The notes under the pieces were generated by a model. That model saw only the letters and a program-made list of their open reading frames with translations. It did not search any database and was not told where the DNA came from. A DNA stretch of 64,000 nt, from the NCBI GenBank assembly GCA_001600875.1, contig BCLD01000007.1:1-64000 (forward strand). The letters are read 5' to 3'. A program made the position numbers and the translations under genes. Positions 12,208 to 24,617 of the stretch are shown piece by piece (positions within the stretch are counted from its first letter, which is position 1; each line of letters starts with the position of its first letter). Source of the DNA: Solicoccozyma terricola. Its lineage: Eukaryota > Basidiomycota > Tremellomycetes > Filobasidiales > Piskurozymaceae.

Positions 12208-12422
12208 TGAGGACGGGTTTGACATCGTTGCAGTTGTAGTGATGAGGGCCGTAGTGATAAGGGCTCTTGACTCTCTTCCCAGCAATTCGCATGAACAGGA
12301 TGGAACAGGATAGCGCCGTAGCTATTTTTACGTAGAAGCTCAAATGTCATGTGAACTGATTGTCGCTCCTACATTTCAATGGCAGTCCAACGCTTCGACA
12401 TCATTAATCGGCCCCCCCAACG

Positions 12423-15356
12423 ATGTCCAGCTCATCAGTAGCTGGCCGGCTGTCGCCCAAGCCACTTAGGTTTGTGCCCTACAACCCAGACAAGAAGAAC
12501 GCACGCAAGCCGCGGAAGAACAACAGCAGAGGTGGTCGTCCTGATCCTACATCAGCTCCTGCATCCGTCCGCTCGACGCTCTTGAATCAATCAACGACTG
12601 CCGCCGCCGCCGCCGCAGCAACGTCTGCCAGTGTACAGCCGAGTGAGGGTCGTGAGGGTCTCAGCACCGTGTCGGGGCAAGATAACATCGGTGAGTAACG
12701 CTTTAGAGTAGGGAGGTAGTGCTGCGGGAAGGGAAAAACTAAACGCTCCTCATCTTGCCTACTAGGCGAGTGGTATCAGGCGATGGGATTTGGTTTCCTA
12801 CCTCAAGAACACAATCGGACATCTGGACAAAATACTGGTGGACAGGAACTCCCCCTATCATTGCAAAGCAATTCCCAGGAACATGGCTTTGATCCTGGTA
12901 TCGCGTGCGAGACTTCGAATGCCCTAGCCTCGTCTTCACGATTACCCGACGAAAGCAGTTCAGATGTCGTTCAACGGCCATATGTCTTTGATCAATTATA
13001 CTCGTGGGAGGATCTAATGATGCGAGGTGGTTCTGATACCTGGGTTAATCTGAGGATCCTCACTGGTCTTGACACTGTTACACTACTGACGCGATCATAT
13101 TCTCTCAGTCACAGATACCAGAAACGCAACGCATTCATCCTCGATCCTTCACTATTCCTGTATTTCGATGGTTCGGCAATACGGTTAGCAACCCTTTTCT
13201 TTCATGCAACGTGACAAGCTCAGCTAAACGTGCTGCGCCCACCTCAGTCCATAGCACCTGGAATCGTCAAAACCCAAGCTCGCATTAAACAACTCGACCG
13301 AAAACAAACACCGAAGGATTCATGTTCGCCTTCCAGCGAAACTTCTAAGAAAGGAACAGATATCGAAATCGACCTATTCGACTCTCAGGATTCAACCTAC
13401 CCTTCCGAAGCAGCTCTTAACCACTTGTTAGACGTCTTTATCACGCATTTTGTAAGTCCAAGCCCTTCTTTAACGATGGTGCTCGCTTGGAATAAAGAAG
13501 CTGAAAGACAAAATCATGCGGTTTGGGAAGATGTGTCATTTTCCCTTTTTAGACAGTGTTGAACTGAGAAGGTCCAATCAAGACCGCAAACTATCAAAGG
13601 GATTAGTAAACAGCATTTGTGCTTTGGCCAGCCGGTTCTCGGGTTTACCCAGGTTCCTCGACTCCAACGGAAAACCCGATTTCTCAATCTGCGATTCTTA
13701 CGCCGACGCAGCCAAACAAGCCTTGCTACCTCTCTTGGAAATCCCAACCCTCGAAGTGTTGCAATCCTTTATACTGCTCACATGGAGCGAGTGGGGGAAT
13801 GATAGGGATGCTGGATTTTGGATGTATAGTGGGATCTGTGTGAGGATGGCACAGGATCTCGGATTGGCCAGTGGTATAGGAACGGAGCTCAATTCCAATA
13901 CCGAATTGGCACAGCAATCAGAACTAACCTTCTGGGTGAGTTGCGACGTGCTTTGAGACCGAGTCTACCCTCTCACGGACGTATTGACTGACTCTCTTCT
14001 ACATAGGCGGTCTTCTTTCTCGATCGAGGTGAGTACATCTGCTGGCAGGCTCATTTCCATGATGCTAATGAGATCGAAAACTCACCTTGACAGTCGTATC
14101 TTACGGTACTGGAAGAAGAGTCTCGCTCTCAGAGGAGGATATTCAGATTCCTTTACCTCACTCATCCATTGGTGGCGTTCCATATGAAGAGGTACCACGT
14201 AATCCTTGGTTCGTTATGATTAGGATCCTACGTTATCGCGGGATGGTGGGCGACATCATCAATGCCAAAAAAATGACCGGCACAGAGTCCGCATCATTGG
14301 CTTTCTTACAGCGAGAAATGGCAGATTACTACAGAGTGGGTAATTTGGCAATTCTCCGTTTCCTCAATCGCCCGGAACCGTTCAGTTGAGCAAAGCTTTC
14401 TCTCTGCAGAGCCTGCCCCAATCTTTACAATTCACACCGCAGAACTTCCAGCTTTACAAATATTCCAATCAAACTTCAACTTTCACCCTTATTCACCTCT
14501 TGTTTCACGCAACTATAATCCTTCTGCATCGACCTTCGCTTCTACAGGCTACTGAAGCCAACATCAACTTTGCACTGACCGGTACTCTTCATGATCGGTC
14601 CAAGGAGATCTCGAGATCGTCTGCCAGGTCTATTGCAGATATCTTGCACTATGTGGAGTTGCTCGGTCCATCTCAAGCCATCTATTGTAACCTGTTCGTT
14701 GATCATGTACGTTGAAATCCACTCGCAATTTCGTCAAAGCTGACTTTTAGTTTGTCACCAGGCCATCTTTTTGACGGCAATGTCATTCTTGGCTGACTTG
14801 GCGGATGAACGTCAGGATACCGACAGCATGCTGAGCATATTAGCTGACACACAATTTCAAAGATGTCGTTCTGCGTTGCGCAAGTTGGCATCTTATTGGG
14901 GCGGTGCCGAATTCGTTTGTCGTGTGATAGATCAACGTTCAGCGGGGTTGACAAAAGGTGTCGTGCACTCTGTTGAGGATCGTGAGCCACGTCCAATAAT
15001 TGTCGAAGTGAGTTTTTCTTCGAATAAGAATCCGATCCTGTAATCTGATCTTTTGTTTATAGTATGCTTTGGATCGGCTTCCTGGAGGGTTTTTGCCTTC
15101 AATATCGATGACTCGTCCTGGATCACCTACATTGGGGGGAAAGGATAATCTGGACGACTCGAGAAGAGATACTCAATCAGATCAAGGACTCAGTTTCGCT
15201 GGTTTACTTGATCCGGAACCACTAGATGGTCAGATAGCTCTCGTGGGTCAAGCTTGGTTGGGGAGCAACCTACTCTCTCTTCAGTCTGGTACAAGCCCGG
15301 AGGGGCAGGGAGGAAGACAAGACAGGTTTATGCTTTTGCAAGACCCGTATGCGTAA
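12423..15356 (+). CDS. Fungal_trans (middle homology region) regulator without visible zinc cluster
   Basis: Exons: 12423-12690, 12766 to about 13183, about 13224-13451, 13501-13935, 14007-14028, 14094-14335, 14386-14706, 14762-15007 and 15063-15356. The junction near 13183-13224 does not join in phase with the obvious splice sites and remains unresolved. The middle part matches the fungal transcription factor domain: CHFPFLD, FILLTWSEWG, FWMYSGICVRMAQDLGL, FWAVFFLDR and GRRVSLSEEDIQIPLP. The later helices (HLLFHATIILLHRPSL) also fit. The N-terminus is basic and Ser/Pro rich (KKNARKPRKNN) with a poly-Ala run but contains no Cys6 motif, and no exon with one fits in the 215 bp upstream. It may be a cofactor, a truncated regulator, or have an unusual DNA-binding part. 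Confidence 0.8.
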
Positions 15357-15519
15357 TGACATGAAGTATCCAAAGACTTTATTCCATGATGATTACGTTT
15401 ATGTTGGTGTGGCTACAATATCCTATCCATTCATCCGTAGGCATCACCTCAAATTGGACCATCACTGAGCACAAGGAAATCGCTTCAACTTCACAACCAG
15501 GTGGGATTGACAATATTAC

Positions 15520-17394
15520 TCACATGATAACTTTGATGACTGGTTTACCATCAGGACCAATACCCGCATGAGCTGCGGCGAATGCTTTTTCTGCTTCTTC
15601 AAAAACATAGCGATGCGTAACTAGCTTTGCAAGCTCGATCTTGCCAGCGGCTACGAGACTGATGGCTAATGCGTAGTCACCAGGCTGTCAGAGGATAGGG
15701 AATGCTATAAGCATTCGTGGGGGTAGATCAAAGCAACGGTATGAGGAGAGTAACATACCCCGTATCGGAAAGATCCTCTATACGATAGCTCTTTGCTGAT
15801 CACTTGACTGACGAGGACCTGAGATACATCCTGAGAACGCCAGTTGTATTCAGCGTCAGAGGTTCGATCGACAAATCGACGAGAAGCTTCTCTCTTACCT
15901 TACCCATTCCAACTTGGACCACGGTACCTGTACCGACCAGAGTCGGCACAAAGACTCTTCAAATCCGACCTTTGTTTCACTCACCTCCGACCTTTGCTAG
16001 CATACAACTCATCTGGACGCATGTTTCAGCTCCGGTTGCTTCGATTACTACGTCCATCTATCCGCAGGACAACATCATTCTCTCTTTCGTCACATGGCGT
16101 ACGGCAGATGCAACAACTTACTGCATCAGGTCCCCTGATAGGTTTGTTCCAGCCCTTAACGGTTCTCTTCGAATAGGTAATTGTGCTCTCCTCTGGAAGC
16201 ATGTTTGGCGTAGCGAAGATTTCAGTTGCAGCGTAATTCTTGGCGAATTCAAGCCTTGAAGGGTTGACGTCTGTAAGAAATTGAGATAGGTTAGCGGGCA
16301 AAGACTCCGTTAGAGACTTCGGTCAACTACATTACATACCTATGGCTAGAATATTTCTCGCTCCGAGCGCCCTTGCGACGGCCATACAAAGCAGTCCCAC
16401 AGGCCCTATTGTGATGCGACGGTGTGAAAATGATGTGTGGGATCCCAACTAACGAAAGAATCTACTCACCAGCACCAAATACTGTAACATTCTGGTTTGG
16501 CTTAAGCTGAGCAACAGTGTACAATGCGTGCACTGCAACAGCCAATGGTTCAATCTGGTTGCAGTAATATATCAGCTTGTTGGTCTTGTGAGGTATCAGT
16601 CACACTCACCAAGGCTCCATCTTCCAAAGAACACGAGGTTGGAAGTGGATAAACCAGATCGTACGGTACTTTCTGGTGTTTGAGTGGTACCGACATAAGG
16701 AGATGCATATGGAGAGCGAGCGAGGCATGGTATTTTCTTACATAGTATCTGCAAAGCGTCCCATGTGGGTTTGGGGGTGTCGCCGCGAACACCATAAGTT
16801 CACAAAGCTTGTTGTTGCACCAAGTCAGTGGGTGTTCCGCTACGACTCGTCAGAAAATGCGTACATGATATTTTCCAGATCGACATTCTGTGCAATGCCT
16901 ACAGGAGACTCCCGGTTCTACAGCAACTTGAGTTCCCACGCTTATTGTGGGAGGCACGTTCTGTCCCACTGTATCAAATGGGTTACGTCGTCAGAGCACC
17001 CCTCTCACAAAGATTAGTTTCAATTTACACACCCTCCACAATCACCCCGGCAGACTCGTGACCGAGAACCATAGGGTCTTCGACGACGAAGTCCTGATAA
17101 TCAAGCATCAGTGTTATCGGAGATCACGATAAGAGTTGTCCTGCACTCACTCCAATACTACCGTGACAGAAATAGTGAACATCCGAGCCACATATTCTGT
17201 AATAGACATAAGCCGCTTCAGTGATGCTGACTACGTCGTCATGAGGGAAGCCTGACATACCCTGTTTTCTTGATCTGTACGATTACTTCATCGTCAGAGG
17301 TGATGGTAGGTTTCTTGGAGACCTCGAACCCAGTATTTCTCTCTCCGTAGAGGAAGAAAGATTCGTTGATGGTATCAGGTGCTGGAGCGATCAT
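15520..17394 (-). CDS. Zinc-dependent medium-chain polyol dehydrogenase (sorbitol/xylitol/arabinitol type)
   Basis: Exon 1 is 17394 to about 17261. Exon 2 starts at 17196 with ICGSDVHYFCHGSIG, the catalytic zinc cysteine block. Following exons give MVLGHESAG (zinc His-Glu), VAVEPGVSCRHCTECRSGKY (structural zinc cysteines) and FAATPPNPHGTLCRYY. Then come LEDGALVEPLAVAVH and VTVFGAG, the start of the NAD(P)-binding Rossmann fold. The C-terminal exon gives FRYGPGDYALAISLVAAGKI and ends at the stop at 15520. This order is that of the sorbitol dehydrogenase family, which oxidises polyols to ketoses. Exact substrate (D-sorbitol, xylitol, L-arabinitol) cannot be decided. The start codon chosen is the MIAPAPD ATG; an upstream in-frame ATG would add about 20 residues. 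A sugar porter gene is divergent from it, which supports a sugar/polyol role. Confidence 0.88.
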
Positions 17395-17953
17395 TTTGGA
17401 GAGGAATAGATGGGTGGAAGGATGAGCTGGAGGATGCGAAACAAACGTACACAAGAAATCAAATCATCTGTGCTTTAATGAAGAGTCGTTTCCCGAAATC
17501 TTATCTCCTTGCAGAAGTCTCGAGCACGGCTTCCCCACACCTTCCCCGCAGATCGCCAGGCACCCGCCGGCAATTTCCATTTCTGGGTATTTCTGCCAAC
17601 CGTTAACCTCTTTGGGTAAGTTGAAACTCGCGCGCGGCGTTACCACAAATAACCAAAAACACCACAAGTAGCAAAAATCCGGTCGGATGCTCACTGCCGG
17701 CGGTGATTACCTCTTCAGGTGATTTTGTGTATACCAAACTGCGGCCCCCATATCCGATAGTATTCGCGAAGAACACTCTTGGCCCCGCGGAGAAAAAGTA
17801 TGGGATCACATCAACTGCAACGCGAATATTCAGTATATATGTTGAGAAACATGGGGGAGTTCAACACGGGTCTCCAAACCTTCTCCATACCACAAGCCTT
17901 ACCCCCACATCGCAAGATCGCAATACTCAACACACGCCATCCATCGCGGCAAC
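17395..17953. promoter_or_regulatory. Shared divergent promoter of polyol dehydrogenase and sugar porter
   Basis: 559 bp separate the two start codons. A TATATAT box at about 17834-17840 lies 115 bp upstream of the porter ATG. No TATA box was obvious on the dehydrogenase side. No known operator sequence could be assigned with confidence. Confidence 0.55.
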
Positions 17954-20443
17954 ATGAGCAAGCCAGACGAAATCAAAATGCAGGATCTCTTCATCGAAGG
18001 GCATTCAGATATCAAGAATCAAGAAGCGATTCCTTATACCGATAAAAGAGATGATGAACCGGTCAACATCCTATCCCATCTATCCAGAGAACAATTGTTA
18101 TCCAACGTCGAAAAGTTCGTCAAAGACAAAGCTCTTGAGGAACATGTCGATGATATTTGGAAGGGAGCGTTGCTTGCCCAGAACCCTACAACCTACCAAG
18201 AGTTGGAGGAGCTCTCTGACGCCGACAAGGAGGCTATTCAGTATGAGAACACTCACCGCTGGAGTCAACCTTTGACGCTCTATCTGACAATTGCTATTTG
18301 TTCACTTGGTAAGCAAGCTTTTCTTTCCATTCTGAGATATTTAACAATCAACCTAACTCTATAAACTTGACGTCTTTCTCAGGTGCTGCCACTCAAGGTT
18401 GGGATCAAACCGGGAGTAACGGTGCAAACTTGAGTTTCCCGAAGGAATTCGGAATCGCAGGAGAGACAGGAGCAGACCCGTGGATCGTCGGAATCGTCAA
18501 CGCTGCTCCTTACCTCGCTGCCTCTTTGGTTGGCTGTTGGCTATCTGATCCTCTCAACAACTTTTTTGGTCGCCGGGGCACCATCTTCATCACTGCTCTT
18601 TGTCTCATCGCTAGTCCTATCGCGTCTGGTTTCAGCAGATCATGGCAGGCTTTGTTTGCCTGTAGATTGGTATTGGGTCTCGGAATGGGAACAAAAGGAA
18701 GTACCGTACCCGTATTTGCTGCTGAGAATTCTCCAACGGTCATTCGTGGAGCTTTGGGTGAGTAAGCTGGGTTGACTTGGCTTGCTGCGGTGAACTGACG
18801 TTGTCGTGTCTACCTCTCAGTCATGTCTTGGCAATTGTGGACTGTAAGTCAAGTTTTTCTCATTCTTGACGAGTTAGAAGCATAACTAATCACCGGGTTT
18901 TTCCTCTAGGCTTTTGGTATCTTCATTGGATTCGTTGCGAATGTCATCGTCATCGACACAGGCGCAATCGCATGGAGATTGCAAGTTGGATCGGCCTTCA
19001 TCCCTGCTGTACCTCTTGCTCTAGGTGTCTTTCTCTGTCCTGTAAGTCGTGACATTCACTTTCAAAACGTTCACCTTGACTAAATCTCGCTTGCCTCTAC
19101 AGGAATCACCGAGGTGGTTGATGAAAAAGAACCGATATCCTCAAGCATATCGATCATTGCTTCGGCTTCGTTTCACCCCGCTGCAAGCTGCCCGAGACCT
19201 TTACTATATTCACGCTCAGCTGGAGGCCGAAAGTCTTATCTTGAGGGGAGAAACCTTTGTCGGCCGTTTCAAGGAACTTTTCACCATTCCTCGAGTTCGA
19301 AGGGCTACCCTTGCTTCCTTCACTGTCATGATCGCTCAACAAATGTGTGGTGAGTACCATTTCCTTGATTGTCCTGGGGTAATCTATTGACCAGTTTGTG
19401 CTTGGGTTCAATAGGAATCAACATCATCGCATTCTACTCGTCTACCATCTTTGTTATGGCCAACTACAGCCCTCGTCAAGCTTTGTATGCTTCTGTTGGT
19501 TTTGGTGCAGTCAAGTCAGTCACGCATTCACTTGCACTTCACACGGCTTCCTCTGCTGACCTGCTATTACTTCTCGCAGCTTCGTCTTCGCTTGGCCAGC
19601 GGTCTGGACTATCGACACCTTTGGTCGGCGAAGTCTTTTACTCCTTACGTTCCCTTGCATGTGTTTGTCTCTACTCGGAGCAGGACTTAGTTTCTTGATT
19701 CCAGAAACTTCCAAGGCGCACATTGGAATGGTGCGTATCAGGGTTTGTGACATGTAGAACAGGCTTTTGCATGGACTGACCCATCCATCCACGTCCTCAC
19801 AGGTTGCGTTCTTTGTCTTCTTGTTCGCAGCTTTTTACTCGCCAGGAGAAGGTCCAGTTCCATTCACATATTCAGCTGAGGTGGGTTTCAACGTTTCAGG
19901 GCGATGCTCTGATTACCAGTTCTAACGATCAAACCGAATCCGCCAGGTGTTCCCTCTTGCTCAACGAGAACAAGGCATGGCTTGGGCTGTGGCCACTTGT
20001 TTTTTCTGGTCTTCGGTCCTTTCTCTGACTTTCCCTTCGTTGCTGGCCACGTTTGGTCCGACTGGTGCTTTCTGTTTCTACGTGAGCACCTTTTCGTATG
20101 TGAAATATCTTTGGCGCCGAGCTCAAGGTCTCTGGTTTCCAGGCTGGAATGAACGTCCTCGCATTCATTATGATATGGGCTTTTGTTCCTGAAAGTAAGG
20201 ATTTTTCTTCCTACACCTCAACAAACCAAAACATCCCGCTGACGACTCCTTGTGGATACTCCAACAGCCAAAGGTCTCTCTTTGGAAGAACTCGACACCG
20301 TGTTCGAGGTCCCAACTGGAAGCTTCATTCAGTATCAATACACCAAGGTCGTCCCTCATTGGTTCAAGAAGACTGTTCTACGACAAAAAGGTCTTCACTT
20401 GGAGCCACTTCATCATCAAATGGCAACCAAGGTCCCCGCGTAA
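17954..20443 (+). CDS. MFS sugar porter (sugar/polyol:H+ symporter type)
   Basis: Eleven exons (17954-18308, 18383-18757, 18821-18843, 18910-19041, 19103-19349, 19415-19514, 19580-19730, 19803-19880, 19947-20081, 20143-20194, 20268-20443) sum to 607 residues. Family signatures are present in order: [11 protein letters not shown] in helix 1, GRRG after helix 2, PESPRW before the central loop, [14 protein letters not shown] in helix 7, [32 protein letters not shown] and [12 protein letters not shown]. The N-terminal cytosolic part of about 115 residues is longer than in yeast hexose transporters and is typical of a basidiomycete sub-branch. Being head-to-head with a polyol dehydrogenase, it may import the same polyol or the sugar it is made from. 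Confidence 0.92.
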
Positions 20444-20861
20444 CCGTCAAACTCCGTGAGAGGATCAAGTGTCAAAATTGAGATGTTGTGGGTGGCGGGA
20501 CAGTCGGATCGAGTGCCATGTTAAAACAGAAGATATGTAAGAACACCATATGGCGAAGGAAAATTTGGATCGATAAGGTTTTTAACTAGACGCGAACGTT
20601 TATATGGCCACAATATGTATACACCTTGAAACTTTTATGTCTGTCGATGTCCTGATTTCTTTGATTCTTGGGGGATGTTGAATCCAGTACCGCTTCTATC
20701 GCTAAGGCGGCCAAAGTTTCAGATCTACGACTGGGTACAGGATCCAACGGTCCCGGCTAAGCTGTGTGCATGCAATTACATACCCGCTGATGGGGTTCAT
20801 CAAGTCGCGAAGCTGCAGCCATCTTATAAACGGATAATAAAACACAACCCCGCCGCCAGGT
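20444..20861. other. Region upstream of the monooxygenase remnant
   Basis: About 420 bp with no recognisable gene. If the FAD monooxygenase were intact, its N-terminal dinucleotide-binding fold should lie here; neither a GxGxxG motif nor a fitting start was found in any frame. Confidence 0.5.
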
Positions 20862-21801
20862 CTATTGACCATTCCTACCGGCACGAAGAAGGACTATCAG
20901 GCCGATCGTCGTGTGACGCGGTCTATCCTACTGGCCTCTCAACTTGCACACACAACCTTCGAATCGGCCTTCAGTTCCTACTCCCTCTCAACCGACTCTG
21001 TGACCGCACATTTCGCGAACGGAACGTCTGCGATCGGCTCTCTCCTCGTCGGCGCAGACGGGGGGTGCGGTCGAAAGTCGCTGCACAGCTCATAGGCGAC
21101 CATACAGCGCCACTCGACCTTGGCATGCGTATCATCTACGGCAAGACCCTTCTCAAATCCAACGTGGAGGAAGCGCTCCACCCGACGCTCAAGAAGGGAG
21201 TCTCGTTTGTGACAGACGTAACTCCGGATGGGCAGAGAATCACGCTCGTACTCGAGTCGATGCGGTTCACTCATCCTGGAGCTCCCGAGAATTACATGTT
21301 CTGGGCACTGTCCGCCAGAAAAGAGGTTTTCCAAGAGGATGATATCACCTTGCTTGCGTCCCAGGGCGATGCCGCAGCTAAGATTTCCGCTCGGTTAACA
21401 GCGATGTGGGACCCACGTATCCGAATCATCTTCGACGAACAGGATGTCAACGAGACCGCAGTGTTGCGGATGACAACATCCGACCCTGACGGTCCGGACG
21501 TGTGACAGTGCTCGGCGATGCGGTACATTGTATGCCGCCCACCGGCGGACAGGGAGCCAATTCGGCCCTCCACGATGCGGCTCTACTTGGGATGACTCTG
21601 GGTGGGTGGATCAACCGGGGATGGAAGCAGCGATGGTTGGAGTATAGAGATGATCAATGGCTACGAGGAGGCCATGAGATACGACACTGGGGATATTGTG
21701 GGCATGGCGTGCATTGGGGCGTACAAGGTCCTTGTAGCAAGGCCGCTCATGAAAGCGGGCCCACCGGACGTCAGTGTGAAGCAGAGGTAGCGGGCCGAAC
21801 T
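20862..21801 (+). pseudogene. Decayed FAD-dependent aromatic monooxygenase (salicylate hydroxylase-like)
   Basis: Three pieces of one protein lie in different frames. The first (about 20865-21060) ends in GSLLVGADG, then the frame changes at a run of six G near 21060. The second (about 21065-21480) continues with VRSKVAAQLIGD and FWALSARKEVF. The frame changes again near 21493 into [20 protein letters not shown], the GD motif that contacts FAD in this family, followed by a short C-terminal tail ([13 protein letters not shown]). The N-terminal third with the GxGxxG nucleotide-binding fold is missing and no start codon fits. Two frameshifts plus a missing 5' part point to a pseudogene rather than to a single sequencing error. 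When intact, such enzymes hydroxylate aromatic substrates using NAD(P)H. Confidence 0.8.
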
Positions 21802-21986
21802 AGACATTATTGCGCAGGCGACCGGGGTTCGGTGCTGTCAGATATGGCATATTTATAAATAACTCGGTTCAAATCCGGGAAATGCCGTGGAAGTGCCTGG
21901 ACAGATGGTCCTCCTATTTATTTCAGCAAGCAATATCGCCCGTCTGGCCAGTAGCTGTTTTGTCCTCCAATGTTTCCATCTCCATC

Positions 21987-24617
21987 ATGTCGCACCTATC
22001 ATCGCATTCCACCAGTCCGTATCTCACATCGGGTTCCAACATACCATCATCACACCCTGCCCATTCCACCCCCATCGATCGCGAATCACTGGTGACGCGA
22101 TACAACCCTACTCGATCTCGCACATCACCTTCCACACCTCTTCAGGTTGGGAATGGCGGGTTTGCATTCGGTGCAGATGTCACAGGGCTTCAGACATTCG
22201 TTCGGTATGCCATCATGAGCGATTGGGGTTGGAAAAGTGATCCTTTACCAGAGCGTAAGAAGCCGGAGGATTTCAATGGGTTGAATCTGCCGACGAATGG
22301 TAGACCGGTCAGTAAGTGCTTTCCGTTCACTGTTAGCTCTTTCCCCCGACCAGCAGCGGACAGATTATCCTCCCTCTGCACAGACTACGACCTACCTGAT
22401 CCCGACAATCCAGCCATATCACAATGGTTGATCTCCAATCCCAATCGAATGAATCTCGGCGCAGTCGGCCTTCATTTCCCTTCCCACCCTGACATCGTCG
22501 AAGAGGACCTCACCGACGTGCATCAAACTCTCGACATGTGGACTGGAACGATTCGCAGCTCCTTCAGGGTGTCAGGAGTGTTGGTACGAGTAACGGTGGC
22601 GTGTGCTAGCGCGGAAGATACGGTAGCGATAAGAGTTGAAAGCGACTTGGTTGAGAGGGCGGAATTGCAGATCTTTTGTGAGTGTGATGGAGAGGACTCC
22701 ATGGCTGGAGATTGATTGCGACACCTACAGTCGACTTTCCTTACAACGATGGAACCAACAAGTTCAGTGCACCACTTGTAGGCATTTGGGATCGTCCTGC
22801 TGCCCACACCACATCGTTGGAATTCGGAGACAGCTCTGCCACCATCACTCACACCCTAGATGATACTACCTATTTCACCACCATCTCCTCGGCCTCAACT
22901 CCTCGCATCGTCAGGCAAGCGTCAACTTCGCACCGATATATCCTCACACCAAATTCCCACGCCATCGACATCACTGTCAACTACTCACCACACAAGCCAT
23001 CACCTCCTCTATCGGCTTCGGAATCGATACTGAAAGACTGCGAAGCATGGTGGTATAACTATTGGACAAACGGAGGATTTGCGGATGTTGTCACGGGTTC
23101 CACCGATCCTAGGGCAAACGAGTTGCAAAGAAGGATCATCAGTAGTCAGTACTTGATGGCGGTGAATGCAGCCGGGTCAAGTCCACCTCAGGAGGTTAGT
23201 ATATCCATGTCTCTTCTCAACTTGATGACCGACTACAACTTTTCAAACAGAGCGGTCTCGTCAACAACACTTGGTATGGCAAGTTCCACATGGAGATGGT
23301 CACATGGCATGCGACGCATTGGTTGCTTTGGAATCGATTCGAAATGGCCGATAGATATCTAGCAAAGACGTATCGGCGATTTCTGGGAGGTTCGATAGAC
23401 AGGGCTCAAAAGCAGCAGGTGAGAAACGAAACGGGCACTTTTGAGGACTGGGAACATGAGACTGATCAAGCCTGTCGTCTACTCAGGGATATAGCAAAGG
23501 TGCAAGATGGACCAAGATGACGGACCCTTCAGGACGCTCAGCACCAGGAGAAATCAACAATCTACTCATCTGGCAACAAGTTCATCCCATCTGGTTTGCA
23601 GAGTTGTATAGCCGCACTTTTGGTTGGGAAGCTGCATCGGAAGCCTGGGAACGATTGATAGAAGTGACTGCAGATTTCATGGCTGTTTATCCGATGAAAT
23701 CAGAAAAAGATGGTAAATATCACTTGGGCCCACCACTGAGGGATGTTTCCGAGAGAACAGAAGCTGATGTGAGTGTAGAGTGTGTGGCTGGTGGGATTTT
23801 ACTCACGCCACTATTCCCAGGTCACGGTCGATCCCTCCTTTGAAATATCCTACTGGTATTGGGGATTGAGTAAAGCTATCGAATGGAAGGAACGTATGAG
23901 AAAGCCTGTTCCCTCGGATTGGAGGGACGTGAAGGACAATCTGGCGGAACTACCTACGTTCGATGGGTTGTACAGCATATCTCGCAGGTGAGGTTTTCGA
24001 CATCGCGCAAGCGTAGCTTTGATCGACCAACTCGTCACACGAATTCTCACAGCGTCGGAAACTTTTGGGAGAAAAAGGCATACACTTTCGATCATCCCAC
24101 TTTGGTCGGATTATATGGTTGGCTTCCACCCACAAACAAGCTCGATATCAACATCGCGGCAATGACTGCTGAGAAAGTGAGGCAAGTCTGGGACCTGTCG
24201 GGTTCTTATGGGTGCGTCATGGCGATCAAATGGTCCGGTACTTTCTTGCTGACTTTTAGTGTCGATCATCCCAGCTGGGACTTCCCGATGCTTGCCATGT
24301 CTTCTGCTCGCTTACAGCAGGACAGGAATCAACCTGTTGCCGATCTCATGAATCCTATCTGGACATTTGACGACAATGGATACCCTGGAGGATCGCCTGG
24401 AGTTGTACCGTCGCCGTATTTCCCTGGAAGTGGTGCTTTGTTGCAAGCTGTGGCTATGATGTGAGTGGTTTAGTCCTAGGAAGGCGAGGAATGTACTGAC
24501 GAGTTTATCAGGCTCGCTGGATGGGATGGAGATGAAGGATTGGGTCAGGCTGCCGGATTTCCCAGCTTCGAGGAGGGATGGGGTGTTAAATGGGAGAATA
24601 TCAACAAGGCTTTGTAG
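21987..24617 (+). CDS. Six-hairpin glycosidase-like protein
   Basis: Nine exons (21987-22311, 22384-22677, 22731-23194, 23251-23418, 23487-23768, 23821-23987, 24053-24211, 24275-24460, 24512-24617) sum to 716 residues. Recognisable blocks are LQVGNGGFAFGADVTGLQTF near the N-terminus, WLISNPNR, LVNNTWYGKFHMEMVTWHATHW in the middle, MTDPSGRSAPGEINNLLIWQQ, and DFPMLAMSSARL and PYFPGSGALL near the end. These match fungal proteins annotated as six-hairpin (alpha/alpha)6 glycosidase-like, related to GH65/GH95-type catalytic folds. A conserved acid is expected in the WYGKFHMEMVxWH block. No signal peptide is visible at the MSHLSSHS start, so the enzyme appears intracellular. Substrate unknown. Confidence 0.82.

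Noticed and set aside
13025..13110. Alternative intron starting GTCTTG in the regulator at 12.4-15.4 kb
   Set aside because: The donor is poor, and splicing would replace a plausible segment by low-quality sequence. The frame is open through it.
21865..21885. T-arm-like sequence GGTTCAAATCC as a tRNA hint
   Set aside because: No D-arm, anticodon arm or acceptor stem could be built around it, and it lies between the monooxygenase remnant and the glycosidase start.
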